Shown one piece after another: positions 22,759 to 33,869 of a stretch of DNA of 64,000 nt. The DNA comes from Vitellaria paradoxa (lineage: Eukaryota; Streptophyta; Magnoliopsida; Ericales; Sapotaceae). A program made the translations under genes and the position numbers. The notes beneath the pieces are model-generated. The model worked only from the letters and a program-made list of their open reading frames with translations. It searched no databases and was not told the origin of the DNA. Location: assembly GCA_019916065.1 (NCBI GenBank), contig CM034236.1:48863690-48927689 (forward strand), in the 5' to 3' direction. Numbering within the stretch: the first letter of the stretch is position 1; every line of letters begins with the position of its first letter.

Positions 22759-25198
22759 GAAAATTTATATATTTGTTGGGTTTATCAGAGAGAGAAGAAG
22801 GATGATCACTCGGCAACTGAGAGTCGTTTCCAAGCCTGTAATTTTAGGAATATTGGAGGGGCATTTGTGCCCTTCAAACCACAGGTGTCTCTGATTCAGG
22901 GTCTATCGCTTTCGGCCCCTGTGGGTGAATTGGGTTCTCTGGATTCGAATTTGGAAGGAAACAGGGGCAGTGTTGGTTTGGGTTCGTCCTCCGTGACTGC
23001 ACAACAAATGATTAATCATCAACTGAACCGACCAAATTATGGGCGGAAGAAACTACTAAAGCGGAGGCGGTGCTGGTCGCCGGACCTGCACCGCCGGTTT
23101 GTGGATGCGCTCGAACAACTTGGAGGACCACAGAGTAATAATTAACACCTCACAACTCAATCTACTTGGGGAAGATGACATATTTTTATATCTGAAATTA
23201 TATATTGCTTGATTTTGTGAATTTGGTCAATTTTCATTGAAATGTTACATTTTTTTTTATTTAATATTGGAAAAATCGGCTAGTACTTTCAGGACTGATT
23301 GAGAATGGTTGAATTGGAATGACATAGGAAAAAGTGATTAAAGTTAGCATTTCTCTTGTGATCGCGCATGGGCGGAGTCTCATAACCCTTTTCCTTTGTT
23401 TGGATTGTAAATTTTTAACATTTGCTATTTCAAAAAATTAGAATGAGAAATGCTGTTACTAATGTTTATAATGTAAGAGTACGTTTGGAAAGAGAATGAG
23501 AATCTAAATTAGAAATAAAAATTACCATTTTTTCTTATACTTTAAACTAATAAAATTAACTTTGTTAATTCATATCTTAAAAAGAATTCTGCCTTTTACT
23601 AAAATTTCAACAATCACATTTAATCTCAGAACTTATAATTTTACAAATATAAATATTTTTTATTTCAACTTTTTTGATAAAAAAAATTTAACCAAACTCT
23701 AATTAGTGGACATTTTCATCCTAGTTCCTAGATTCAATGTCCAATCAACGTAGCATTTGGGTATTTTTATTTGAGATTAATGTATTTTATTTGGGGTTTG
23801 CATAAAGAATTAATTAAATTGACAAAGTAAATTGTTGAAAACCATTTTGTCTAAAGAAACTCGTGTCTTCAGCCGCTAATTTTAGCTGGAAAATAATAGG
23901 TCTCTTCAAAGTAATGGTTTTCCTGCTAGTTAAAAAAATTTCCCCAGTGTTTCTACATCAAATTTTACACCTATTGAATTATGCTTGCAGGTGCTACCCC
24001 GAAGCATATCATAGATCTCATGAAGGTGGACGACATCACAAATGATGAAGTGAAAAGCCACTTGCAGGTGATTTTACTAGAATCTTAATTGCTTTCGTAT
24101 TTCCTTTTTTTTTAATTAAAATAAATAAATAATCTTTTTTTTTCTAAATACGACATTTTTATTTATGTTATATTTAATTGCAGTTGGAAATGGAAGTAGA
24201 AATAAGAATGAAAACAAAAATGGTATTGCCACGTTTGCTTGTCGATCGAAATGTAAGTAGGAATGGAAATTGGAGCGGAAACGTGGAATTCTAACATTTG
24301 CTACATCAAGTAATTAAAATGAAAATTCTTTTTGTTAGTATTTGATGTGTATAAATACATATAGAAATAAAATGAAAATGTGAGTTGAATACAAAATATT
24401 TTTTTTTTTTACAGAAAAATATTTTATTTGCGGAATCCCTGAATATTATATAAAACTGCAGATAATTCCACAAATTCGGAAAAATGAACTTTCTAGTTTC
24501 TTGGTCAAAGATCAACTAAACATATAAATTTGTGTTGACCCTGAATTTCTTCCGATTTTTTAAGCATTTGGCCAAAGAAACGTAACATAAATGAATTCCA
24601 ATATTCACATTAAAGAATTAGAATGAGAATTCTTTTAACTAGTATTTGGTATGTCTAGATACATTTGAAAATAAAATAAAGTGGTGAATTTAAATACTAA
24701 ATTACCAATTCTTTTTAAAAAGATATTTAACAAATTAGGAAAATTTTGGACAATTTAAGTCTTACCATTTGCAGAATTTTCAAATACCGTGTTGAACCTC
24801 CAAACTTATATTTGGCAAATTAGAAAAGAGAATCATGTTAATTCCTTGATTAAAGATTAATAATTCCCATTCTAAATCCTTATAAGTAAATGAGCAAGCA
24901 AACAAAGCATTAGTTGATATATGGCATATTGAGATAACGAAATAATCTCATGTGATTGCAGAAATACAGAATTCATTTCCGAAAGCTTCATGCATTTGCA
25001 ACTTGGTCAGCTTCAACATCAACTACTTGCTTGCCAATCTCCCCAATTCCAAGTGGGTATGGATATGAATTGAAGGCAAATACTTCAGAGTCTGGCTCTC
25101 CACCAAGCCCCTTTCGCTCTGCTGAATCTGCAAAAGGGGTCTCTACCATTACCCATAGTGACAGTATTGAACAGGAGGAGGAGAGTAGAGAACCATAG
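22119..25198 (+). CDS. GARP (MYB-related) repressor of the HHO/NIGT1 family, HHO5/HHO6-like, complete
   Basis: Five exons join in frame to 1122 nt (373 aa): 22119-22338, 22434-22675, 22789-23134, 23991-24067, 24962-25198. Residues 8-12 form an LxLxL EAR repression motif (LNLDL). An N-terminal family region follows: [14 protein letters not shown], then [18 protein letters not shown] running into LLLND across the first splice, which fixes exon 2 at 22434 rather than at the ATG inside the intron. The GARP DNA-binding domain is about 246-303: [29 protein letters not shown] and the SHLQKYR signature, which is split across exons 4 and 5. Known of the family: HRS1/HHO proteins repress nitrate- and phosphate-responsive genes in the nucleus; HHO5 is also called UIF1. 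Which member this is cannot be fixed. Intron 2 carries an AC microsatellite. Confidence 0.95.
22721..22752. repeat. (AC)16 microsatellite in HHO intron 2
   Basis: Uninterrupted AC dinucleotides, 32 bp, within the intron between 22675 and 22789. Confidence 0.95.
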
Positions 25199-27440
25199 CC
25201 GAAAAGTTGGGCATGTTAGTGAGATAATACAGGGAGCAGTGCTATTTTTTTTTTCCCCTTTTTCTTTTGGCCCTATCTTTAGAGTTCTATCATCCTTTTG
25301 TGATGAAGAGTTTGGTGTAATGCCTAGATGGATTAGTGTGGATTATTACTAGCCAGATTTAATCACCATATATAGCAAGTCATGTTTCTTCATATTTTTA
25401 ACTTGCCTTTTGCTTTGCTTAATTATAATTATCTCATTTTTTTTTTAAAGCAATCTTCAAGATAAGAAGGGTTGTTACATAGATTTGACTTTCCCATTGA
25501 TTACTCTATTTAATTATCTTAATTTTAAATTGAAATCTCTCTGTCATATGAAAATTTTTGTGTTATGATTGTCAATTTCATGCATCATGTTCATGATAGC
25601 TAGTAGCATTGTCAAAAAGATTAATATATATGAATCCTTAAGATACCAAATATCTATTTTTGTATTTTTCTAGGAGCTTGCTGTATTTAATTTGTTATAT
25701 ATCCTTATCAATATCATTCTCATTATCATTGTTTCCTTTCTTATTATAAATCCCATTCTCCAAAGGGGAATCCATATATTGTAAATGTTGCTTCATAAAA
25801 CTTGAACTTTCCTCATAAATGTTGAAGTTCCTATGCTACATTTTATTGAGATAAATGAAATCTCACAAGTTTAAATAGAAGAGAAAAGATAAAAAAAGTG
25901 CGGTTAAAAAAAATAACCCAAGATTCAACATAGTTTCCTTGTTGGTATGTCCACGGCAGCAAGGTTCGAAATTTCACTATGATCACAAAAACAGTTGCAT
26001 AAGGTGATTATAAGAAACACAAAGTCTCACAAATGCTCTAAAGTTTATAGGAACAAAGTATAACTAGAAAAGATATCTTCTTAGATTATTGTTAGTTTCT
26101 TTAAACGATTTCTTGAGTAGTCATTGTTTGCACACAATCGCATATTATGAAAATGGTCATAACCACTTCTAAGGAACTCCAAATGATGTACTATTTTTTG
26201 GCGTTGAAAACTAGACCTATAGAATTGGGTGAGAATTGAAACTCTGTGCAAAAAATGGTAATAATTCAAAATTATCCAAAAAATAAAGACTGCAACAAAG
26301 GATTATGTGCAACGTGTTGAAGGTTACGTGAAGGTCCAGCTGCGTAATTCAATGTTTCATCAACTGTAAATGCACATATATACCTCTTTCATAATGCAAT
26401 AACATAGTGAGATATTTTCATACATCTCGCTCAAAGTTCGGATTAATTTAAAGAACCAATATTATTCACACCTCACCATCTCTCAATGTAATAAATGTCT
26501 TGAAACATAATGAGAGAATTATAACACATTTCAATGTGATCCCGTATATGCATGAACATTATCGCTTTAATGTTTTAGTCCCGATGCTACATTAATTTTT
26601 GATATATATTTTCCTATCACTCGTTATGGAATTCTCTATTATTTGTCGAACAAGATGTCAAAAATTCTAACTTTAACACGTGAAAAATTATTTTGATAAT
26701 TTTTGAACAAATAAAAAATTTTTTAAATATGAGAGTTAATATAAAATGTGTTATTTAAAAAAATAAAATAAAATTTTCTCGTGCACAATTCGTTTGATGA
26801 GAGACAAATTTACTGTATCTTCTCTTTATTTTTAGTTACAAATAAATTATTTTTATTATTTTTTATTTTTCAAAAAATATTCAAAACTAGATTAATAAAA
26901 AATTATAATTAAAAAAATAATTTTTTAAGTGTTAACCAAATTTAGTATATGAGAGAGGGGATCAATGACAAAGAGAGTGGAAGAAAAAAAAAAAAAAATG
27001 ACTTTAACTGAGAGCCATTAAATTTTTTTCGAAGAAATTCAATAACTCAAATTTTACGATCAATCATATTTGGTGTACAGTTGCACCGGTCATAATTCAA
27101 TAATTCAAATTTTACACTTATTCATATTTAGTGCATAATTGCACTGACCATACCTTAACTCTCTCGGATACTTTGAAAGAAAAAAATATTTTTTTATATT
27201 TGACTACTAAAAAGTTATTTGTGTTTAAGAAAGGGAAAAATTTTTTTTATTAATTTAATATTTTTACTCTACATAATTTAAAAAAATTAAAATTTAAGAG
27301 TATAAATTAAATTCATAAAACTGATTAGTGAAGAACTGAAAAGTTGGAAAGGTTGTAGGCCTAGTTTTGCTTTGACGTTAAAAAAAATATAAAAAATAAA
27401 AATAAAATCGACCAAAGTTCGGTACCCAAAATTCCCCCCC
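25199..27440. other. HHO 3' region and AT-rich spacer
   Basis: The first 200-250 bases are probable HHO 3' UTR. Beyond that no gene is visible. A 58-bp duplication at 27041-27154 and poly-A/T runs are the only structured features. Confidence 0.5.
27041..27154. repeat. Tandem duplication of 58 bp
   Basis: Units start at 27041 (AATAACTCAAATTTTACGAT) and 27099 (AATAATTCAAATTTTACACT). Both contain ATCATATTTGGTG or ATTCATATTTAGTG followed by a CAGTTGCAC or AATTGCAC match. Confidence 0.8.
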
Positions 27441-27906
27441 CCCCTTGTTCTTCCTCCCGGGGCTCCCGTGCCGCCGATTGCAAGTACAACTATTCACGCA
27501 CATTCATAGAGGGAGGGACATGCTTCCGAATTGATGGGTCGAATCGAATACAAACCGCCCCGTACTTTGTCAGCTCTGAGATCTCGAAGAAGCAGGGACC
27601 AGCTTATCCAGTATATATAACACACGGGCATGTCCGTAACTCTGAAAAAACTCTCTTGCTTTGCTCATATGTGCTTTTAGGAAGTCACCGAAATGATTAA
27701 ACTCTGGATTCATTTATTTATTTATTTATTTTTTGGGTTTTGCTAGCCTCGTCAGTAGGTGAAATATTGTTAGTTAACTGAAACTGAACTTTTGGTGATG
27801 CAAATGGAATGGATGTGTGTGAATGTTTATGTTTCTGTATGTAAGGTCTCAACGCCTTTCTTAGTTGAGAAATAGCGTTGTTTTTAATTTCCTTCTGACG
27901 GGAAAG
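27440..27906 (+). promoter_or_regulatory. Probable former misato promoter and leader, with a small upstream ORF
   Basis: GC content rises abruptly at 27440. A 28-codon ORF (27534-27620, starting MGRIEYKPPRT) has no recognised family and may be an upstream ORF or chance. The misato-like ATG follows at 27907. Confidence 0.35.
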
Positions 27907-27996
27907 ATGGGGGAAATCGTGACCATCCAAGCTGGGGATTTTGCAAACTTCACTGGGTCTCACTTCTGGAACTTCCAGTTGGAGTCTTGTTCCTGA
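27907..27996 (+). pseudogene. misato/DML1 N-terminal exon remnant
   Basis: The ORF is 29 codons. The first 24 residues, beginning MGEIVTIQAGDFANF and running through TGSHFWNFQ, match the N-terminus of misato (DML1), a tubulin/FtsZ-like protein that in animals and yeast acts in mitochondrial morphology and inheritance. Functional homologues continue into DELLGLA; here the frame reads five unrelated residues and a stop. The break falls at a GT (CA|GTTGGA) that could have been a donor, so it may be an exon end. The C-terminal part of the same protein lies at 30564-30953, but I could not find the central tubulin-like region between them. Confidence 0.8.
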
Positions 27997-28118
27997 TAAT
28001 ATAATGTTAATTTTTGTTGATTTTGTTTACAGATTTGCATTTGATGATAGGCCTTTTCTAATTGCTCCAATGTGCAGCTGATTATGCACGGTTTATTTTT
28101 ATTTTTATTTGTTTACAC

Positions 28119-28655
28119 CTAGGAAACACTGACTCACCGTCAATGATGCTGTATGCGAGTTAGACTCACCTAGGACTTAGGCACGCCTTAGACACGCGTC
28201 GGACTTGCCTTATACCGTGTCTGATTTTTTTATATTTAGACACAACTTGGATACGCTATGGACTCATTCTGGACATGTCGTGGATTCATTCTCGACACGC
28301 TGCGAACCCTTTTTGGATACATGTTGGACTCACCTTAAGAAAAATTTAATTTTTTCATAACTTATATTTTTTTTTAGCCTTTTAAGCTATGGAATATAGT
28401 TTATTTTCATTTTTTATGTAATGTAATCATTTTGCGACTTCTTTGTTAAATTTTAAGCTATAAAATATATGCAGTTAATATTATATTGCATTATTTTATT
28501 GTATTTGAATAAAATATTAATATCCAAGAGATATAAGGAATATAAATATACATTTTTGTTGAGTCCTCACCGTACCGTGTCTTGCATTTTCTGAAAATCA
28601 CCGAGTCAATGCATTTCATGTCATGTCATGTCATGTCAGTGTCCATGCTTCTTAG
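28119..28655. mobile_element. hAT-like non-autonomous element inside the misato locus
   Basis: Left end CTAGGAAACACTGACTC and, reversed, right end CTAAGAAGCATGGACAC form imperfect inverted repeats. The flank TTTACAC is repeated just outside both ends, fitting an 8-bp hAT-type duplication. The interior has repeated GGACAC/GACACG-type words, and the right end has an ATGTC microsatellite (28619-28638). Confidence 0.6.
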
Positions 28656-30563
28656 ATTTACACACATGACCAACAATGATGTTTCCCTTATTACCTTAGG
28701 ATTTCTGGGTTGACAAGTTGCAGAATACAGCCATTCTATCTTCAGATTGTTGTTTTTCACATTCAAAGTTACATGAGCATGGCAGAACAGGTGCACATAG
28801 GATGTGTGAGCGTGTATGTATTAAGTTAATCTGCTCCTTGACACTTGTCTGTTTAGTTGTAGATGTGGATTATGCACATGTGTCCAATTGTCAATGCTAC
28901 ACCATGCTGTGGAGTATATGCTAAGTAACTTACAATCTGTTATTAGGTTTTGATTGTGTTGCCTTGTGGAGTGCTGTTGAGAGAGCAACTTTTAGTGCTG
29001 AATCTTTGTGTCACTAAGATATGATGAGTAGTAATTAGTTGACTCTCACATCCAGTGATCAGAGTGAAACTGATGTTTGCATTTGAAAGTTTTGCAAAAT
29101 TAATTATATGCAGTCCAATCCGTCGGTTGAAAGTCAAATACACCTTAGTCATCCTTGCTGTATAATGGTAAACACTCTATGTATAAGAGAAACATCTGCA
29201 ACAAGTCCTAGAGACTCACACTGTCTCACCATCATACAGCAGTTCTCAGATCTATCAAAGTCTATCATTTTTTTTTTCTTTTTTGAACTTAGTGCTCTTT
29301 TACTTGCTTAGGGAACTTATTAGCTGAACTGAAGTAGGGGTATGTTGAGATTTAAGACTGTTTGGGCCTGGTATTCCACTTTATTAAACTGCTTGCTTCA
29401 TGACTTGCATACTCATCCATTATCTACCTAAATCTCATAGTTTATTGTTCTTTCGTTATGTTTGCTGTTTCCTCCACATTTTCTGGGCTTCACATGAGAT
29501 CCTAAAATAGTTCGTTCTTTACCTACCTCCAGTAAGGAGACAGGTTTTTTGTGTTTATTAACTCATTAAACTACTCTCTGGTTCTTGTTGGAATTGTTGC
29601 ATCAAATCTTGAATTGCTCATAAAAGTTATGTAGGCAAGTGTTTACATATTATGCTGCAGTGTTTATATGATTGTTGTTTTGGTTGCAAATAATACATTG
29701 ACTGGGTTTGTGCTGTGTGAACGATAAAATACTTGAATTGGCTGAAGACCCCAAGGGTGATGCAGTCTTCAAAAATCATACATTTTAGGCAATAATTTTT
29801 CTTTGGCCTACAATATATATACATATACATATGTTTCCCTCCTGGTGTTTCTAAGATTTCACTCTACTTATCAAAAAAACTTTGTGAAAAAACTTTTTTT
29901 TTCCCCTTTCTAAGTTGCCATGCTCTTATTAATTGTGATATCACATTTTGGAGTAAATTAACTTTATATTTCATCAGATAAATGAACATTCTGAGTTTTT
30001 TAAGTAAAAAGATTAGACCTACTTTGTTTATGTGACAGGCTTCAAGACCCCTTTTCTGGTAAGATGCTACTAAGCTGAAGAGTGATCCAAAAACTAAAGA
30101 AGGAAAATAAAATTATCACTAAGTTGTTCATTTCTAAAACTGGCAAGATCCATCTCGGTTTCTGTTACCATGTATTTGTCCTGTTCAGTTTTGAGAACCT
30201 AATATTTTTGAGCCTTTAGCTTGACATATATTAATGTAGACTAAATATCACTGTTACCTGCTGACCTAAACTTTGATTTATCTTCTAATTGCCTCCCTGA
30301 ACTAGTTCTCCCCATTACTTGCCAATTGTTACAAGCTCCATATTACGTCAAAGCTGAATATTAAACAAGAAAATTTATGGACCTACTAGGAATTGTGATT
30401 TTAAGCGAGTTACATCCATGCTTGTTTCCTGATCATGTTCATATCGAACCAATATTAGAATTTATTCCTTACAGAAATATGGATGCTTCATATTATAGGT
30501 CTCTGTTTGCTAGGGCTGGAAACACAGTTCAAGGGAAGGTCAAACAGAAAAAAGGTTACATAA

Positions 30564-30953
30564 AAGTCAAGGTTCTCTCATGTATCTGTGGCGTGCTGCC
30601 CTCTTCCAAAACCCTCGCCTTTTCCTTCAATATTTGGGAGTCTTGTTGGACGGCATGGTGAGCTGTTTGACAGGCCAATTTCAAGTTACCCATCAAGAGG
30701 ATCACTTGATGTCCATTCCATCCTCATGTCAGCAAGACTTTGTTCTGGCAGTGCTATATCTTGCCATTCTTGGAGAATAGGCTGGGGAACCTCCGCAGGT
30801 TTGGTATTCAATGAGGGGCTTTCGGCTTTCGGGACTGAGTTACTTAAAAGCTGGAGTTTTGGAAAAGATAAATTAGAAGACATGGGAGAGACTCTGTTTA
30901 AGATGGTTATGACCTTGGATCCTCGTCCTGAAGTATTCTTTTATTCAGATTGA
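30564..30953 (+). pseudogene. misato/DML1 C-terminal remnant with frameshifts
   Basis: The frame reads RFSHVSVACCPLPKPSPFP then SIFGSLVGRHGELF, SRGSLDVHSI, and after an interruption TELLKSWSFGKDKLEDMGE, ending YSD and stop. This matches the conserved C-terminal end of plant misato proteins. A TAA lies in frame at 30561 just upstream. From about 30759 to 30831 the family-like frame (LPFLENRLGNLRRFGIQ, from 30761) is shifted by 2 nt and then hits TGA at 30812, after which a 7-bp duplication (ggctttc) restores the first frame. The central domain was not found upstream. I call it a pseudogene; a shortened transcribed gene cannot be excluded. Confidence 0.8.
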
Positions 30954-31009
30954 GTTTCTAGCGAGTGTAAACCCCTTGTGCCATTAAAAGGTGGGGGGAG
31001 GGTTGGGGC

Positions 31010-31960
31010 GCGAGAGAAAAAATTGCAACATGAGAAATTTTTGAGTATTCTATTTTTGTAAATTTGATAATGTTGAGATTGTTTCGCTTCCATATGTTCA
31101 CGGCATATCAAAATTTGTTGATGGCAATTTTCTTCCCCCCCCCCCCCCTCCTTTTTCTTAATTTGGTTAGGGGCTTACAGCAAGGTTGGGTTCACTTGCA
31201 TGGGGTGCAGGTAATCTTTTCGACAGATGGTAAATGGAGATTACTGCTAAAGAGTTGAGGATGATCTGGCATAAGTCGGTTTCTTATGTTTGCTAATGTA
31301 AAAATGACATTGAAATATATTTTATTGTTTTGATTCCTGTTATATCCTGCAGAAGGGATGCTGTCTGCGGTAAAAACTTGTACATGGAAAATGTATGCAC
31401 TGTGCTTTTGTAAAGGCACTTGTGCTGTCAATATCGAAATACATCCTTGTTCGACCCCTTTATGTTCCCACGTTGGTTCAAGCTCCCCCGTGAAGCAGCA
31501 AATGAGGTACCTCCATCCCTTCAAGAGTCAATAGACTGGTCTTAAATGCGCTGCGGTGGGTTTCCATGCTTTGAGTAGAAGAAATAGATCCAGTTTCTGG
31601 TGCTTTCAGATTGACACTATGCTATGTCGAGCGATGTCTTTTAATCTCCAAGCTCTCTCAACATTCCGTGCTTGGGGAAAAAAGAATGAAGCGCCTGGAC
31701 AGTTGTATTATCCTTGTGTGCGAAATAGGTAAATACCATTTTGACCTGAGCATTTTCAGTACATTTTTGGAACTTGTGCCCGTATTAAGCAGGAAAATTC
31801 CCGTTCTAAAGCAATTGGTTTTTGACATTTTGTGATCCCTATAAATTGCTCAATTGTGTTGTCACATTTCACTCAATTTCCCCGCGGGTAATGGGAGTGC
31901 GACCCTGTCTGATTTTTAATTCAAGGATGCGTGAAAAAGTACATGAACCCATATAGTCAG
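31010..31960. other. Region downstream of the misato remnant
   Basis: Probably the former 3' UTR and spacer. A poly-C run lies at about 31135-31148. Short ORFs show no family resemblance. Confidence 0.4.
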
Positions 31961-32098
31961 GCCCCGTTTGGTTTATAAATAAATTCTAAAAATTTTTATA
32001 AATTTCTGTTAATTTTATATCACATCAACTTTTTTCTCTCATTGCACGCATTACGAACTCTCAATTTATCTCACTTTATCTTATTCCAAACTCACCCT
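31961..32098 (-). mobile_element. MITE family B copy, about 138 bp
   Basis: Ends GCCCCGTTTGGTTTATAA and TATTCCAAACTCACCC, flanked by TCA on both sides. The reverse strand carries GTTCGTAATGCGTGCAATGA. Confidence 0.65.
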
Positions 32099-32604
32099 CA
32101 GTCATATGTGTTTAATAGTGTTAAACAGGTTGGTTTATGTTTGACGTGAAATCTACCTATTTATAATTGTGTTAAAAATGAGTTGATCCGTTTATAATCT
32201 GAATTCATTTTTTTGCTAGGTGTATTAGGTTGCCTCTCATGTCCCGAATATAAGAGGGTTAAATTTAACTTCAAACATAACTTTGGTACAAGAAGAAGAC
32301 GTGCCTAAGGCTCTTCTAGTCTGCGAATAAATTTTGTCCGTAAGAATGTCCTGCTGGTAACTTTGTGCACAATTAATCAACAAGGAACACTGGTACATAC
32401 ATATACATACATATATATATATATATATATAAGATGGATAAATAAAATTAATTAAGTTGCTCGCGGGAGTCTAATTTCATTGCGTGCAAGTTAACACAAG
32501 CAAAGGGACCCCACCACACAAAAAGACAAACAAAGAAAGTTATATAAATTGCTGGGTTAGGATGAAATTGATGTTTTCACAAAGAAAAAAGGGCCTATTC
32601 ACTA

Positions 32605-32825
32605 AGGCTGCGTTTGGCATCCTTGGCTAGTAGCTACTAGCTAATAGCTGCTACAATACTTCACCAAATTTACTCTCTTACATTTTAACCTTCTTTTAAA
32701 CTTTCAAGGGCAAAAATGTCATGAATCTAATCCGAAATTCTCTTCTCAAATACAAAAATAGCTAATTTATTTTTAACTAACGGTAGATAAAAATAACTTA
32801 GCTATTTCTTTTCCCAAACTAAGTC
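32605..32825. mobile_element. MITE, about 220 bp
   Basis: Ends GGCTGCGTTTGGCATCC and TTTCCCAAACTAAGTC, with TAGCTACTAGCTAATAGC near the left and AACTTAGCTATTTC near the right. Confidence 0.5.
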
Positions 32826-33331
32826 TAAAATTGACTGATTCGCATTCGCAATTTGAATTTCTCTCACGAGAGTAGAGACATAAAAATATATGATACAACA
32901 TTTATAAATGTTATTGTTGACTTTTTAGATGTCTTCCCTCGTTATAAAGACTATGTGTGTACATATATATATACGCGCACACACACCTACACGCTACTAT
33001 TTAACAATTTAATTAATTGGGGAAACATCTATATGTATGATATGTAATTCAACAGTTTATATTGTTGACTCTGGGCAATAGAATGTTTGATTTTGGCATG
33101 TCTGATCAAGACGGGAAAGGAAAATCAAGTCATGAATCTAACCTGAAATGGAAAAAAAAATAAAAAAGAAAAGAAAAAAATCAATAACAAAATTTTAATG
33201 AGAGAGACTTCTAATGAGGATGGATGCTTACAAATCTATCCAACTTCAATCACAGCAGTAAGGTGGATTATGAGTTCTCGGTGCTAAGCCTGATTAGACA
33301 AAGCTTGCAACTGAGTCAAGCTAGCATTGGG

Positions 33332-33465
33332 TAGTGTTTGGTTTATCAAAAAGAATAAAATGTTGATATAAAAATAAAACGTGAAGAAATTTGGTTAAAA
33401 AGAGTTAGAAAAAAAAATGATGAAATATATATATATATATATATTTTGGAATATTCAAACACCCT
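33332..33465. mobile_element. MITE-like element, about 134 bp
   Basis: Ends TAGTGTTTGGTTTATC and ATTCAAACACCC; contains a TA microsatellite. Confidence 0.45.
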
Positions 33466-33468
33466 TTA

Positions 33469-33865
33469 GGCCATGTTTGTTTGCGGGATAAGCATCCTAG
33501 ATTGGAGCAGCACTCCGTGGGACCCACTAATGTGAAGTGTTTGTTTGCTTTTTTTGTTTAGTCCGTGGGCCCCACGGATTGGAGTAGCAGTCCGACCATT
33601 TGCCGGATGAGCAGTCCCGAATAAATGGCGGTATTGTTAATACCTTATCTTCAGATTTGTTTTCTGCTAAGATCCAAAAGTTTAAAATTATTTTCTATCA
33701 CATCACATATCAAATCACATCTTTTATCCCACTTTATATCTCACCAATCAAACACCAAAAAAATAATCTCACATAAAAAATTAATCCCATCTTTTATCCA
33801 ATCTTATGTATTATCCCATAATATTATTTATCTCCCATCATCCAATCCCCTCGAACAAATATGTT
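33469..33865. mobile_element. MITE, about 397 bp, GC-richer left half
   Basis: Left CATGTTTGTTTGCGGGAT and, reversed, right CATATTTGTTCGAGGGGAT are imperfect inverted ends. The left part holds a local inverted pair around CCGTGGGCCCCACGG. Confidence 0.55.
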
Positions 33866-33869
33866 GTTA

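Noticed and set aside
30377..30563. ORF MDLLGIVILSEL... upstream of the misato C-terminus
   Set aside because: No match to misato or another family; it ends in a different frame from the conserved C-terminal part.
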